Assembly: GCA_010279815.1 (NCBI GenBank)
Contig: QEOQ01000316.1
Span: forward strand, 1,394,345-1,458,344
Reading direction: 5' to 3'
Source: Brachionus plicatilis
Taxonomy: Eukaryota > Rotifera > Eurotatoria > Ploima > Brachionidae
Length of the DNA stretch: 64,000 bases
Position numbers and translations under genes: made by a program. This document shows, piece by piece, positions 43,543-53,869 of the stretch (the first letter of the stretch is position 1; every line of letters starts with the position of its first letter). The notes under the pieces were generated by a model, which searched no databases, was not told the origin of the DNA, and worked only from the letters and a program-made list of their open reading frames with translations.

Positions 43543-43897
43543 TCATAAATACATTCAGAAAGATACAGAGGCTAGATTAAATTGGTCTGACACAAAGGTA
43601 ACTGCATCGAGTTGATCATCTACATCGCAATTATAAATATCTTAAAATACAGATAATTTATCATAACATTAATATATCTTTAAAAATTATAATCAAATTT
43701 TATTTTATGGATTCACTAAAGCATATTTTTTCTTAGAAAAAGTTTAAAAATCATTAATGTTTATTATTTATTAGCTTAAAGTCCCAAAACAGAAAAAAAG
43801 TTTATTTTTTTTAAATTTCAAAAAACTTGGGAGTATACTTTGGAATCTAATGCTATGAAAAATTGCTTCACATCCATTTAACCAAATTGGGTCTATT

Positions 43898-45415
43898 TCA
43901 ATTTGGATTATTATTTTTTCCTTTAAAAAAAAAGAATGGATTAGTATTTTTATCAATTGTAAAGTCACAAAAAAAAAACTCGTTTTCATTTTTGTTTCTT
44001 GTAAAAAACGGAATCAGTAAAAGATAACCAATTTGCTTCCATGTATTCCAATCGTTGTAATTATGTCTTTGTGAAAAAAATACTTCATATTCAGGAAATA
44101 TTTTATATCTTTTTAGCATATAGTTTGGGTAGTAAAAACTTGCAATCTCTTCTGTTACCTGTATCGCTTTAAATTGTATTTCATCTCCAAAATCAATAAT
44201 CAATTGATCTCTCATTATTTTGTAAAAATCATAATTTAGTTCATTTATGTCTATATTTGCAATAAAATTCAATAATACTGAGCTTTTCTTTGTTTTTAAA
44301 AAATCCCTTGCTTTTCTAAACCATATATCTAAAATATGAATTTGGTGCTGGGAAAATAACTTGTACAATTTTATTAAAAATGTATCACTTAGAATACTTA
44401 ACTATTCACATATATCCAGAAACTGGTAACTGTCTAATTTTTTAATATTAGCAAGAATATTTGAAATAGAAAGATCATCAAATTCGTCAGAATTTATTGA
44501 TGATGATTGTAAATTATCGTTTATTTGATTTTTTACATTTCTTTTGATTTCCAATGTTTCCAAAAATTCATATAAGCTGATTATTTCACTTTTACTTGAT
44601 TGAAAATTAAAATTGTTATTTTTGATAAAAATATTTGTAATTTCCGCGCAAACTTCTCTCGCATATTCAATTTTGTTAAATAAAATAAAAAAGGTGTCAG
44701 AATGTCTATAATACTTGAAATCACCATCAGACAGTCTTTTACAAGTATTTAAAATATTTTCATCAAAACTATAAAGCAAAATTTCAGCTAAATCATTTGA
44801 ACACTTAGGACCAATAGGTATTCCATACGATTGTTTTTTGCTTGTAGATTTTAAAATATTCATTAATATTTTTACTAATTCACATTCAAATGAGTCTTTT
44901 TCGAAATTTTTTTTCAAAATATTCTCTAAACGATGGTGATAAATTCTAGGATAAAAATCACTTATATTCAAAAATAGACAAATGCTTGTATTATATTTTG
45001 AATCAAGTTTTATAATTTCATCGAAAAAATGATTTTTTGATCCAAATTTAAATTTGTACAAATCATCTTGAATTAAAGTATTTTCGACATGCTTTTGTTC
45101 TACTTTTTTAAAGAGCATCTCTACAATTGTTTGATAAAAGCAAGAATCTACTGGAGCTAAATCGGTTACTAAAAAAAATTTGTTTCTAAATACTGGTGCT
45201 AAAATTTGACGGTACTTGATATTTTCGGTTTCTTTTTTTAATTTCTCAATATCATTCAGTTCATTGACAAATTTATTAAATGTTTCTTTCATTTTTTTTT
45301 CTAGCTCTGGACTATAATTTTCGATACAATCTATAAGAGTTTGCTGATGATCTATTAAATTACGATTATCTTTTTTTAAAAAATTTTTTTTCAAAGCTTT
45401 TTTTAAATCATCCAT
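43898..45415 (-). pseudogene. Bacterial-defence-like reverse transcriptase, in-frame stop and lost catalytic residues
   Basis: One frame runs from the ATG at 45415 to 43898, broken only by TAG at 44404..44402; the halves are 337 and about 167 codons. Landmarks: motif A region LNISDFYPRIYHHRL, where related bacterial Abi/DRT-type reverse transcriptases have DIS-x-FYPSIYTH; motif B SYGIPIGPKCSNDLAEILL (close to GIPIGP-x-SR-x-x-AE); and motif C FKYYRHSDTFFILF, where YxDD is expected. The motif A Asp is Asn and one motif C Asp is Ser, so polymerase activity is unlikely. The alpha-helical C-terminal half resembles the C-terminal part of such enzymes. It is not like LINE or LTR RTs. It may be a horizontally acquired, decayed gene, or belong to an RT-related cellular family. 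Codon use is AT-rich like the host. Confidence 0.6.
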
Positions 45416-45852
45416 TTTAGTTTCTAAAAAGATTAAATTTTAGGAAATTAAATTACTTTTTTTTATTAATCAGTCTATCATGACAAGGCCACTATCTATA
45501 GTGCCCATATAGTCTGTTGATTAACCTTGAAAATTGAAATATTGAAATTGATGTATCTGATACCATCAAGCAAAGCAATTTGGATATTCCAAATCGCATT
45601 TTTAATTTGATCTAATTATTCACCCTAGTTAAAAACTCAAAATGCTAGGAAAATAAAAAAATTCGCTTAGTAAAAAATTTAATTTGTTAGATAGGTAAAA
45701 AACTAAGTAAAAATGTACGGAATGTTGCTAGGCATTATTTATTGATTTTTATAGGCAAAAAACTAAAAATAATAGGTAATTTAAAAAAAAACATAATGTT
45801 GAAAAAAAATTAACAATTGTTAAGTAAATTAAAAGTAAACAAAAAAATTGTC

Positions 45853-47120
45853 TATTGTCTCATTAAAGCTTGTATTGCTTTGGCTGGACAACCACGTTTT
45901 CTTTTTTCTCCGATTCGAACATCTTTAGCAGCAACAGAATCTTTTTTATATTTCAAACGCATTGCTAGACCAACTAGATGTTAACAAATATAATTTCTCA
46001 TATAATATGGACAAGTGCATTATTCATTTTTCCAATTTCCATTTGAGCCATCATCTGGTATTGTTATGCACAAAACTTTAAAGTTAATTGTCGAGTATCT
46101 TTGAAATGTATTCCATGCAAGATTGGAATAATTTACAACGCCATTCTCTTTTATTTTCAGTTCTGCAAAAGTTGGGAACAAAATAATCTGTACATTTTGA
46201 AATTTTTGATATATATATAAGCGTAGTTTTATTCTGATTTAGCGATTGATATGCTTTTGTGTTCAATTGTAGATCAACTAGCTGTTCTTTATAGAAAGAT
46301 ACGACGATTTATCTCGGATGGTGTTCGATCGAGCGACCAGTTCTTGATAATTTCGCAGCTAACAATTAAAAATTGCGATAAAGCTAATCGTTCTCTTAGT
46401 GTATTTTTATCCTTGATTACTTTATTAGTGGCTACTAAAGCATTATTATGTGATGGACTATAATTTATATCTTTGTAACCTTTATACCATCCATCTATAG
46501 TGTCAATCCATTCTTTTTGAAAATAAACTACGAAAATTAAATATTTGTTCGATTTTTTTTAGAAATAAAGGAATAGCTTTCTGAAATATTCAGAAACTTC
46601 ATTTTGATTTTGAATTTCATCATCATAATCCATATCATCTCCATAGTTTATTAGAAAATCAGCAACCATCTTCATCATTTTGATTAAAATAATTATTTTT
46701 ACACTAAATTTCAAGTCCTCCAAGGCTTTAAATAGTTTTTTCAAATTTTTTTTTCGAATCTTTCTTAGAAAACTTAATAATATCGACTTTTTTGGAACTT
46801 TGATATTTTGTTTTATTAATAGCTCTAGAATAGTATTAGGTCTGATGTTAAGGTTAAAAAATTCAACAACTTTTGCTATCACTTCGGCTTACATTTTTTT
46901 TTTCACTTTTGCCTGAATGTGTATGCCCATTCACTGATTCATAAACATTAACTTTGAAATTGTCGTTCAAATAATGCAAATATAATTTTTTTTCACATTG
47001 TTTCCCGAAATTTTGATAATTTACATGGATAATAAACTTTTTGACCATCAGCACAAAATTTTTTGTACCATTTGGCCCAAACTGTTAAATCTATTGATTG
47101 AATAGCTTCTAATGTAGTTA
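45853..47120 (-). mobile_element. MULE transposase remnant (FLYWCH and SWIM zinc fingers, core deleted)
   Basis: From right to left on the minus strand: a FLYWCH-like piece (about 47120-46900, WAKWYKKFCADGQKVYYPC then a frameshift to CEKKLYLHYLNDNFKVNVYE); a linker (46882..46559, with IKVPKKSILLSFLRKIRKK); a C-terminal transposase piece (about 46500-46270, NNALVATNKVIKDKNTLRER); and the SWIM finger (CTCPYYMRNYIC, then HLVGLAMRLKYKK and GEKRKRGCPAKAIQALMRQ, stop at 45855..45853). The central DDE catalytic region that should sit between linker and C-terminus is missing, and several stops interrupt the rest. It is a non-autonomous, dead copy. Confidence 0.7.
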
Positions 47121-48715
47121 AACACTATTTATTAATTGCGAGGAACGAGCTAGCCGCGATGAGCTTAATAAGCAGATGAAGGCATGTCTAAGAAAATCAC
47201 TAAGCACAGTGGAAAAAAAAACGCTGATGTTTCTATCTTATATTTTTATATCTAATAGACATTTTTTTCTCTACTACTTTTTAGACATCATTTTTACCAT
47301 CGTTTGTATCACTGTCACTGATATAATCATGTAAAACCCCATTTGTTTTAAAATTTCTTCAGATTAAAAAAATATTAAAATAAAATTAAAAATCAAGAAA
47401 AATAAATTAAAATAAAAATGTAAAGAAAAAATAAGATAAATATAATAGCAAAAATATAATATAAAAGACAATTAAAATAGACATATTGTATGTAATGACA
47501 GGTTAATATTGATCAGTTCAGGAAAGAATATTCGGTATATCTTGATTCAAAATCCGCTTTATATTCATCAACCAGTTTGACAACCAATGGAACAGAATGA
47601 CGCAGTCCTCCCGCTACATATCTTTCGCTCAATTCAAAAAGTCGATTCGAGACAGTTAAGAGTTTAAGTTTATTAAGTGCCTCATGATGCACAAAAATTG
47701 AAGGAGAATCATATTTAGTTTAAGAATAAAACGAACTGCTAGATTTTGTAAGACTTTAATTTTTTTTAATTATTTTGGGTCTTTTGGGTTCTTTATAGTT
47801 CTTAATTTATTATTTAATTTGAGCAAAAAGAATGAAAGATACTAAGAATAAGTAGTGTCATGATTTAAATAGTTCTTTAAAAGAATCTAAAGAACCTTAA
47901 AAGAAACATTCAAAATTAGTAAAAAGAACCAAAGATTCTTAATTATTAGGAAAGTCTAAATTTAAATAGAACTATCAAGAACCAGAAAGAACCAGAAAGT
48001 AATAAAAGATCTTTATAATTTAAGTAAAAATAACTAAGAGTATTTTGTATTTTGAGAGATTAGATTATTTAAATATAACAAAACTGAAGTTTTGTTTCAC
48101 TTTTTAAAGAGCACCCTAAAGAACCAAAAAGTTCATTGTCTCTAAGTCAAAAAATTCTTGCCACCAAATTATGTGAACAGAGCAAAATACGGTTTTAAAT
48201 AATAAATTTCATCAAATAATACAACTATCAACAACATCGAATATCTAAATTTAAATTCAAAAGAGAAAGATTTAAATATTTTTTTTTTAAATAAATTTAC
48301 AAAATTAAATTTATAAATAACATTAGTTAAATGAAAACAGATTTTTTTTTATTGAAAACATTCTTATAATGAGGTTGTTAAAATAAAAACATTAATAAAT
48401 TCAATATTTATAAATTAATAATATAAATTATAAAAAAACGATTATGTTATCAAGTTATAACATTATCAAGCAAAACTGATAATTATTATCTTTTAATTTT
48501 GATAAAATTTTGAAAATTTCAAATATAAATTATTGTTACGCGGTTGAAAATACTAATTAAATAATATACAAATAAAATATAAAATAATCCTGAGCTTTAA
48601 TTAATATATTTTAAATTTTTTATTTTTAAATAACAATTTAATATTAATAAATTCTAATAAAAATGTTTCGAATATATAACTGGATTGAGCATAAATTATT
48701 TGTAGCACTATGTGA
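47121..48715. other. Intergenic with a LINE tail, otherwise no feature
   Basis: AT-rich with short AAGAAC/TTCTTT-type direct and inverted repeats around 47.75-48.15 kb. The only recognisable coding trace is the LINE tail at 47513-47696. Confidence 0.5.
47513..47696 (-). mobile_element. LINE 3' coding tail
   Basis: A minus-strand frame reads HHEALNKLKLLTVSNRLFEL, then SERYVAGGLRHSVPLVVKLV, then DEYKADF, with a stop at 47515..47513. This is the style of the last residues of jockey/CR1-type LINE reverse transcriptase ORFs (a TVxxRLxELSERY motif near the stop). The upstream part is missing. Confidence 0.4.
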
Positions 48716-49316
48716 TTATATTTCTTCTAATTCAATCAAAGTACCACAACAATCTTTGGGATGTAGGAAAACTACTGGCTTTCCGTGAGCTCCAATTCGT
48801 GGCTCTTCACTCAAACATCTAATTTTGTTTTCTTTTACTGTCTTCATAGCTTCATGTATGTTGTCAACTTCGATGCAAATGTGATGAATACCTCCATTCA
48901 CATTTTTATCCAAAAAACCTTTGATAGGACTTTTTTCGCCAAGCGGATACAGAAGCTAAAATAAACAAAAATTAATAAAAATATCTTTGAAGTAAACATC
49001 TAATTGAATTACTTCAATTTTAGTATTTCCTAATTCTACAAACACAGTGTAAACTCCGTGTTCAGGTTGAGCAACTTTGTCTGAAACTTTTGTGGCTGAC
49101 AAAGCATTCTTATAGAATGCAACTGCTTTGTCCATATTTGGCACAGCAATTGCAACATGGTTCAATTTTCCTAAATTCCACAATTTCTATGAACAAAAAA
49201 ATAATCTTATTCTCAATTAAATTGATAATTTTTACGTCAGGGACATTGGAAAAATGTCTTGTTGCTATACATTTGACATTTGATAATTTTGCTACGTTCG
49301 AAGCTAGTTTGAACAT
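48716..49316 (-). CDS. MCEE: Methylmalonyl-CoA epimerase, mitochondrial
   Basis: Exons 49316..49236, 49186..49013 and 48955..48716 are phase 0 throughout and give 164 residues, near the usual length. The first exon encodes a Lys/Arg/Ser/Ala-rich leader typical of mitochondrial import. The rest is one VOC/glyoxalase fold with two beta-alpha-beta-beta-beta units: LNHVAIAVPNMDKAVAFYKN (metal His in NHVAIAV), then PEHGVYTVFVELGNTKIE, GGIHHICIEVDNI (second His), IGAHGKPVVFLHPKDCCGTL and ELEEI (Glu ligand). It converts D- to L-methylmalonyl-CoA in propionate breakdown, upstream of the B12-dependent mutase. All ligand positions look intact. Confidence 0.95.
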
Positions 49317-50595
49317 CTTATCTAAAAAATCAATTCTGTACTTTAAAAAAATACTATAGATCCTTATTAAATTTAAAAATTGAAAAATAAGCGGAATTAT
49401 TAATAAAAAGACTCTAACAAGGACTCACACCCTATTTCTTGGAGATTCGATAATGATAATGCTAGGAATAAAAGTTTTTGTTAATGCAGAATAGTTTGGC
49501 TTTTTCTAACATTGAATAGATGAATTTAAAAAATCTAAATTATGCACATTTTAGTAGTAAAAATAATTTAAGATTAATTTGTCATTTAAGTGCCTGAAAT
49601 ATTAAAATTAACTTAAATTATGTAATAGTTTAAAAAAATTTTTAGAAGCAATTTTCATTTGAAATTTAAAATAAACTCTAAGTCTTAACCAATTCTTGGT
49701 CAGAAAACATTCTCTAAAAAAATAATATCTGTACATTTTTCTGATCAATCAACTAATTCTAAAATATATGCATAAAAATTTTTAACATAGCTATTTAATA
49801 CGGCAACTAGAAGTTTATGATCAATTTTTGATTCCCAAAATGATCAAATAAAGCTTAAATAAAGAAACATTTTTTGATTTAACATACTTTGTTAAATCTT
49901 AAGGAAAAATCTGCAAATGTTTGCAAAAAATTATCAACTTAAAATAGCATCATTTCGATAATGTGCACTCTGCAATGAGCATTTTGATATTGCAGAGTTT
50001 ACTTTTTTATTTAGCATAGAATGTAAAATCCAAAAATGCATCTCAACATTAATTTTATTAAGAAATAACAATTTATTTCATATTTTAAACTTGATTTGAT
50101 CTTTTTGGTCATAAACTTCAAATTGCCTTACTACTGCAATTTTCTTAGTTGCCCAAATTATTATATATTTTTCTACTCTTTATTCCCTTTTTATGGATTT
50201 TCCGAAAATTCTTGGTTCTTGTGTAGTATCTTCAGTAAATTTAAATCTTTTTTGGCTTACAAAACTTCCATTACAAAAATTAAAAGAAAATTTAAAACTT
50301 TTGTTCTAAATGTCAAAAACTTGTTCTGAAAATGAAACAAAGTTTACTTTTAACCTAACTTTTGTTTCACGTACTGCGTAATTCTGAAAAATTTCACGCT
50401 CTTTTCAATTATTAAAAATAAAAGGTAATTAATAGGCACAAAATTTTAAAATTTTTTCTTTTTTTTTTTTGGAAATTTCGTATGAAATTACACAATATCA
50501 TCTTAATATTCTTTTTTTATTAATCATTTTTGAGTTCTTTAAAAAAGAATCATGAATAAATTTCAAAGCAAAAAAAATTTAAGTGATATGAATTT
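49317..50595. other. Intergenic, no feature seen
   Basis: AT-rich sequence between MCEE and the second micropeptide block. A 77-codon frame at 50096 starts with TTG and is low-complexity; not called. Confidence 0.5.
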
Positions 50596-50611
50596 TATTG
50601 ATGCATCAATA
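50596..50611 (-). terminator. Palindrome overlapping the poly(A) signal of micropeptide gene C
   Basis: TATTGATGCATCAATA lies 63 bp after the stop of gene C (minus strand) and again reads into AATAAAATT on the coding strand. Confidence 0.7.
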
Positions 50612-50673
50612 TTTTACAATAAATAAATTTTAATTAAAAACCGAATTAAAAAAAGTTAAATTGGTTGGTTTTT

Positions 50674-50817
50674 TTACCAAAGACCATATTGAAGAGATGT
50701 ATATGGCAAAGCAGTGGTGTCAGTTGATCCGTAATATTCAAGTCCAGTGTATGGCAGGGCTGAATATGAATCCAAACCATAACCATAAGCAGCAGCTTCT
50801 AATCCCCAATAAGACAT
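50674..50817 (-). CDS. Tyr/Gly/Leu-rich micropeptide gene C (47 residues)
   Basis: The predicted product is identical to that of gene B, on the minus strand, with a TATAAAAA box at 50885..50878 about 68 bp before the ATG. The 3' flank through the palindrome is almost the same as the 3' flanks of B and D, whereas the upstream region has little similarity to that of gene A. That pattern suggests gene conversion or an exchange confined to the transcribed part. Function unknown. Confidence 0.78.
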   Translation of the reverse strand: MSYWGLEAAAYGYGLDSYSALPYTGLEYYGSTDTTALPYTSLQYGLW

Positions 50818-50877
50818 TTTTAAATAATATTTTCTAATTAATTGTGAATGATTTTTTTTCTCAAGTAAAGTTTCTTC

Positions 50878-50885
50878 TTTTTATA
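50878..50885 (-). promoter_or_regulatory. TATA box of micropeptide gene C
   Basis: TATAAAAA on the minus strand, about 68 bp before the ATG at 50817. Confidence 0.5.
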
Positions 50886-51158
50886 GCATCTTTTTGAAAA
50901 TTATAGATGTTGTTATTTTTTTGATTATATCTTTTATTTAAAAATAATCAAATTATTTTTGATTAAAATTAGAATTCACAATGTCTTTTCAAAAACAAAA
51001 AAACAAAACAAAACATAAACATTAATGTGCATACCTAAATATTTTAGAAATAGTTTTACTAAATGACAAGATCAATTATTGATTTTTGACAAATTTGCAT
51101 CGTAAGAAATTCTAGAAGAAAACCTGGATAGTATTTAGACATGAAAATTTTGATCGAG

Positions 51159-51166
51159 TATAAATA
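51159..51166 (+). promoter_or_regulatory. TATA box of micropeptide gene D
   Basis: TATAAATA in the context CGAGTATAAATAGTGG, exactly 87 bp before the ATG, as at gene B. Confidence 0.7.
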
Positions 51167-51245
51167 GTGGCATGTTTTTCTATCAAAATAAAAAACTTTT
51201 CGAAATAAATAAAATACAATTTTAAACCGATTGAAAAATCCGAAA

Positions 51246-51389
51246 ATGTCTTATTGGGGATTAGAAGCTGCCGCTTATGGTTATGGTTTGGATTCATATT
51301 CAACCCTGCCATACACTGGACTTGAATATTACGGATCAACTGACACCACTGCTTTACCATACACATCTCTTCAATATGGTCTTTGGTAA
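51246..51389 (+). CDS. Tyr/Gly/Leu-rich micropeptide gene D (47 residues)
   Basis: It differs from B and C only by Thr for Ala at position 20 (DSYSTLPYTGLEYYG). Its upstream ~190 bp closely match those of gene B, including the blocks ATGACAAGATCAATTATTGA and AGAAATTCTAGAAGAAAACC. It is divergent from gene C, with a 428-bp shared upstream region, so the two pairs at 34 kb and 51 kb look like duplicates of one two-gene module. Confidence 0.8.
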   Translation: MSYWGLEAAAYGYGLDSYSTLPYTGLEYYGSTDTTALPYTSLQYGLW

Positions 51390-51450
51390 AAAAACCAACC
51401 AATTTAATCTTTTTTATTATGTTTTTAATTAAAATTTATTTATTGTAAAA

Positions 51451-51466
51451 TATTGATGCATCAATA
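51451..51466 (+). terminator. Palindrome overlapping the poly(A) signal of micropeptide gene D
   Basis: TATTGATGCATCAATA lies 61 bp after the stop of gene D, running into AATAAAAATT. Confidence 0.7.
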
Positions 51467-51845
51467 AAAATTTTTGCTTTGAAATTAATGCATGATCAAT
51501 ATTATTTTCAGTAAAAAATCAGAATATTCTTTATAACAATTCAAATATTTTATTTATTATATTTTAGTCAATAGTTTTAAAAAACAATTTGATATAACAT
51601 TTTATTGAGAGTTGCTTAAAAGTCCCAAATTAAAGTCCAATACCTATCTTTAAAAAAAAAAATTTAAAAAGTCTTTGACTTGAGACTTGTGAGTTTTAAA
51701 CAACTATGATTTATTCATTATTTATCTTTGATTAAATTTTTTAAAAAGTATATTGAATAGTTTAATTTTTTTAAGAAAAGTGAAAATTAAATTCTAAATA
51801 TTTTCGTGCTTATTTCCAAAATAAAGACTTAATAAAAAAAATCCA

Positions 51846-52000
51846 CCACTACACATTCACTGAACTTGAATATTATGGATCAACATACATCATTGCTCTG
51901 CCATTCCATTTGGTCTTTGTTAAATAAGCCAACCGATTTCATCTTTTTATTTATGTTTTTAATAAAAAATTTATTTATTGTAAACCATTGATGCATCAAT
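51846..52000 (+). pseudogene. Decayed fifth micropeptide copy (E)
   Basis: A fragment matching the second half of the family is visible (ELEYYGSTYIIALPF versus GLEYYGSTDTTALPY). It is followed by a frame-disrupted end, the conserved AAGCCAACCGATTT flank and the palindrome ATTGATGCATCAAT at 51987-52000. The first half and the start codon are gone. Confidence 0.65.
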
Positions 52001-52229
52001 TAAATTTATTTTTTTTAATTTAAGACATCTAATTTTACATTTTATAAGTCAAAAAAAAAGTAATTCATTTAAAAGCTTATTAAAGAGTCTTTGTAACTAT
52101 GACAACAACTTCACAACAAATTTATTTTATTTATGCTTTGATCTTAGCTATATTCAAAGTTTTCAGCAAAAATAAAAAAAAATTTAATTTTAACTTGAAA
52201 AAAAAAACTCACTCAAATCATCCTAAAAA

Positions 52230-53287
52230 ATGTCTGATTACGAGGAAGAAGAAGAATTAGAAGAAGAATCCGGAGTCTATATCGGAGTAATTTTTTTTAC
52301 ACTCAATTGAATTATTTTTGATTTTTATTCCGAATTCTTTCAAAAGGAATATGAAGGCGAAAGAAATGAGGAGAAAGAGAGACATGGCTACGGTAAAGCA
52401 GTGCTGCCAAACAGAGACTCTTATGAAGGATATTATCAGCATGGTAAACGACATGGCCAAGGAACATATAAATTCAAAAATGGTTGCCGGTATATTGGCG
52501 AGTATGTGAAGAACAAAAAACACGGCCAAGGAACTTTCTTCTATTTGGATGGTTCTAAATACGAAGGCTCCTGGGTCGATGACTTGAGAGAGGGCTACGG
52601 TGTTTACCATTATGCCAATGGGGACAGATATGAAGGAGAGTGGAAACAGGACCTACGCCATGGTCAAGGAACTTATTTTTACGCCGAAACTGGCAGTAAA
52701 TATGTCGGTCTGTGGAAAAAGGGAAAAATGACTGGACACGGCGAAGTTATTCACAAAAATCATAAATATGTTGGAAAATTTAAAGAAAACTTTGTAAGAT
52801 TTTACCTTTTTTAATTTATAAAATATTTGAGTTTTTATCAGCCAAGAGGAAATGGCAAGTATGTGTTCGACATTGGTTGTGAACAAATTGGAGAGTATTT
52901 GACATCTGCTCAAGTAAATTGATTAGATTTAAAAATCTAGAAAAATTGGGAAACTTATTTGAATTTTTTCAGCCATTGGAAGACGGTGCCGATGAAGACG
53001 CTCCGCCAGTAATGACCAGTAAATGGATTGCTCATACAACACAGCAGCTGTCCAACATGCTTGAACCATCGCCTGAAGATTTAATTGACAATGATGACGA
53101 GGAAAAAAATAGCGAGTCGAACGCTGGAAATGATGGAAACCAAGATGACAACACAGAAAACGGAAATAATGACAGTAAGAATTTTTTAAAAATTAAAAAA
53201 AAAAAGAAAGTTTATTTTATTCATTTTTTTTTTTAAGATGACGTGTCCGAAGACCGAGGAGATGACCAAAATGAAGCAGAAGATTAA
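52230..53287 (+). CDS. RSPH1: Radial spoke head protein 1 (MORN-repeat)
   Basis: Five exons, 52230..52286, 52347..52793, 52842..52913, 52973..53174 and 53238..53287, give 275 residues in phase. The start [14 protein letters not shown] and the sequence after it follow vertebrate RSPH1. MORN repeats run from about residue 20 to 170 ([59 protein letters not shown]), then [18 protein letters not shown], and an acidic tail rich in Asp, Glu and Asn. RSPH1 is part of the radial spoke head in motile 9+2 axonemes. The tail is shorter than in vertebrates; all introns are about 48-63 nt. Motile cilia are therefore expected in this organism. Confidence 0.95.
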
Positions 53288-53638
53288 ACTAGATTTTGTT
53301 ATTTTTTTTTAAGACATTAAATACCATTTTTTAATAAAATATGTTCCAGATTAATTCATTGTTATTTTTTTTTTGAAGACATGTTATTAAGTCATTGTTT
53401 GGAATCAAAATTTTGACACTGTCACTCATTTGGGAATTGCTATTAAACCCTTTTAAAACGGCGTACCCTTTTTTACATCTTTTCAATTCAAGTAAATCAA
53501 AAATAGATTTATTTTTTTATCACGTGAATTTAAATTTAAAATTCCTTAAATTTGTACATGAAATATTTAAAAGTTTGGATTAATTTTTCTTAAGCTTTAT
53601 TTTAATTTAAAAAAAAAATAGAAGATATAAAATAAACT
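53288..53638. other. Intergenic, no feature seen
   Basis: RSPH1 3' flank, with AATAAA at about 53334, and an AT-rich spacer. The frame at 53395 starts with TTG and has no recognised product. Confidence 0.5.
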
Positions 53639-53869
53639 ATGGATAGCGTTAAGCCGATTTCAGATGCTGGTTCAGTCAAAATAGGCTATGGTCATGGTCA
53701 TGGTTTGGATTTGAACAAGGGAAATATTAGTCTCAAAAACACTCAAATTGCTTCTTGTTATTCAATCGGCTCCGGGTGTGGACATGGAAAGTGTTTTTTC
53801 AAGAAGTTAGAAGAATTGTATTCCGAATCGGACATAGAGTACATTGATTCGGAAACCGATGAAGAATAG
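53639..53869 (+). CDS. Small Gly/His/Cys protein with acidic tail (76 residues), unknown
   Basis: An ATG-initiated frame whose product contains GYGHGHGLDLNKGN, then CYSIGSGCGHGKCFFKK, and ends in an acidic run (EYIDSETDEE). Two Gly-His patches with three nearby Cys could bind metal, but no known finger spacing is matched. There is no signal peptide or membrane segment. Composition is more balanced than in the flanks, which favours a real gene. It lies 350 bp after RSPH1 on the same strand. Function unknown. Confidence 0.5.
   Translation: MDSVKPISDAGSVKIGYGHGHGLDLNKGNISLKNTQIASCYSIGSGCGHGKCFFKKLEELYSESDIEYIDSETDEE

Noticed and set aside
43388..43615. 75-codon frame with poly-Tyr/His stretch
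   Set aside because: It translates an ATT simple repeat and the end of a dead LINE fragment; the composition is low-complexity.
43898..45415. Bacterial contamination as the source of the defence-like RT
   Set aside because: Base composition equals the flanks, a rotifer-style MULE and a LINE fragment border it, and no bacterial gene is adjacent. Read support was not checked.
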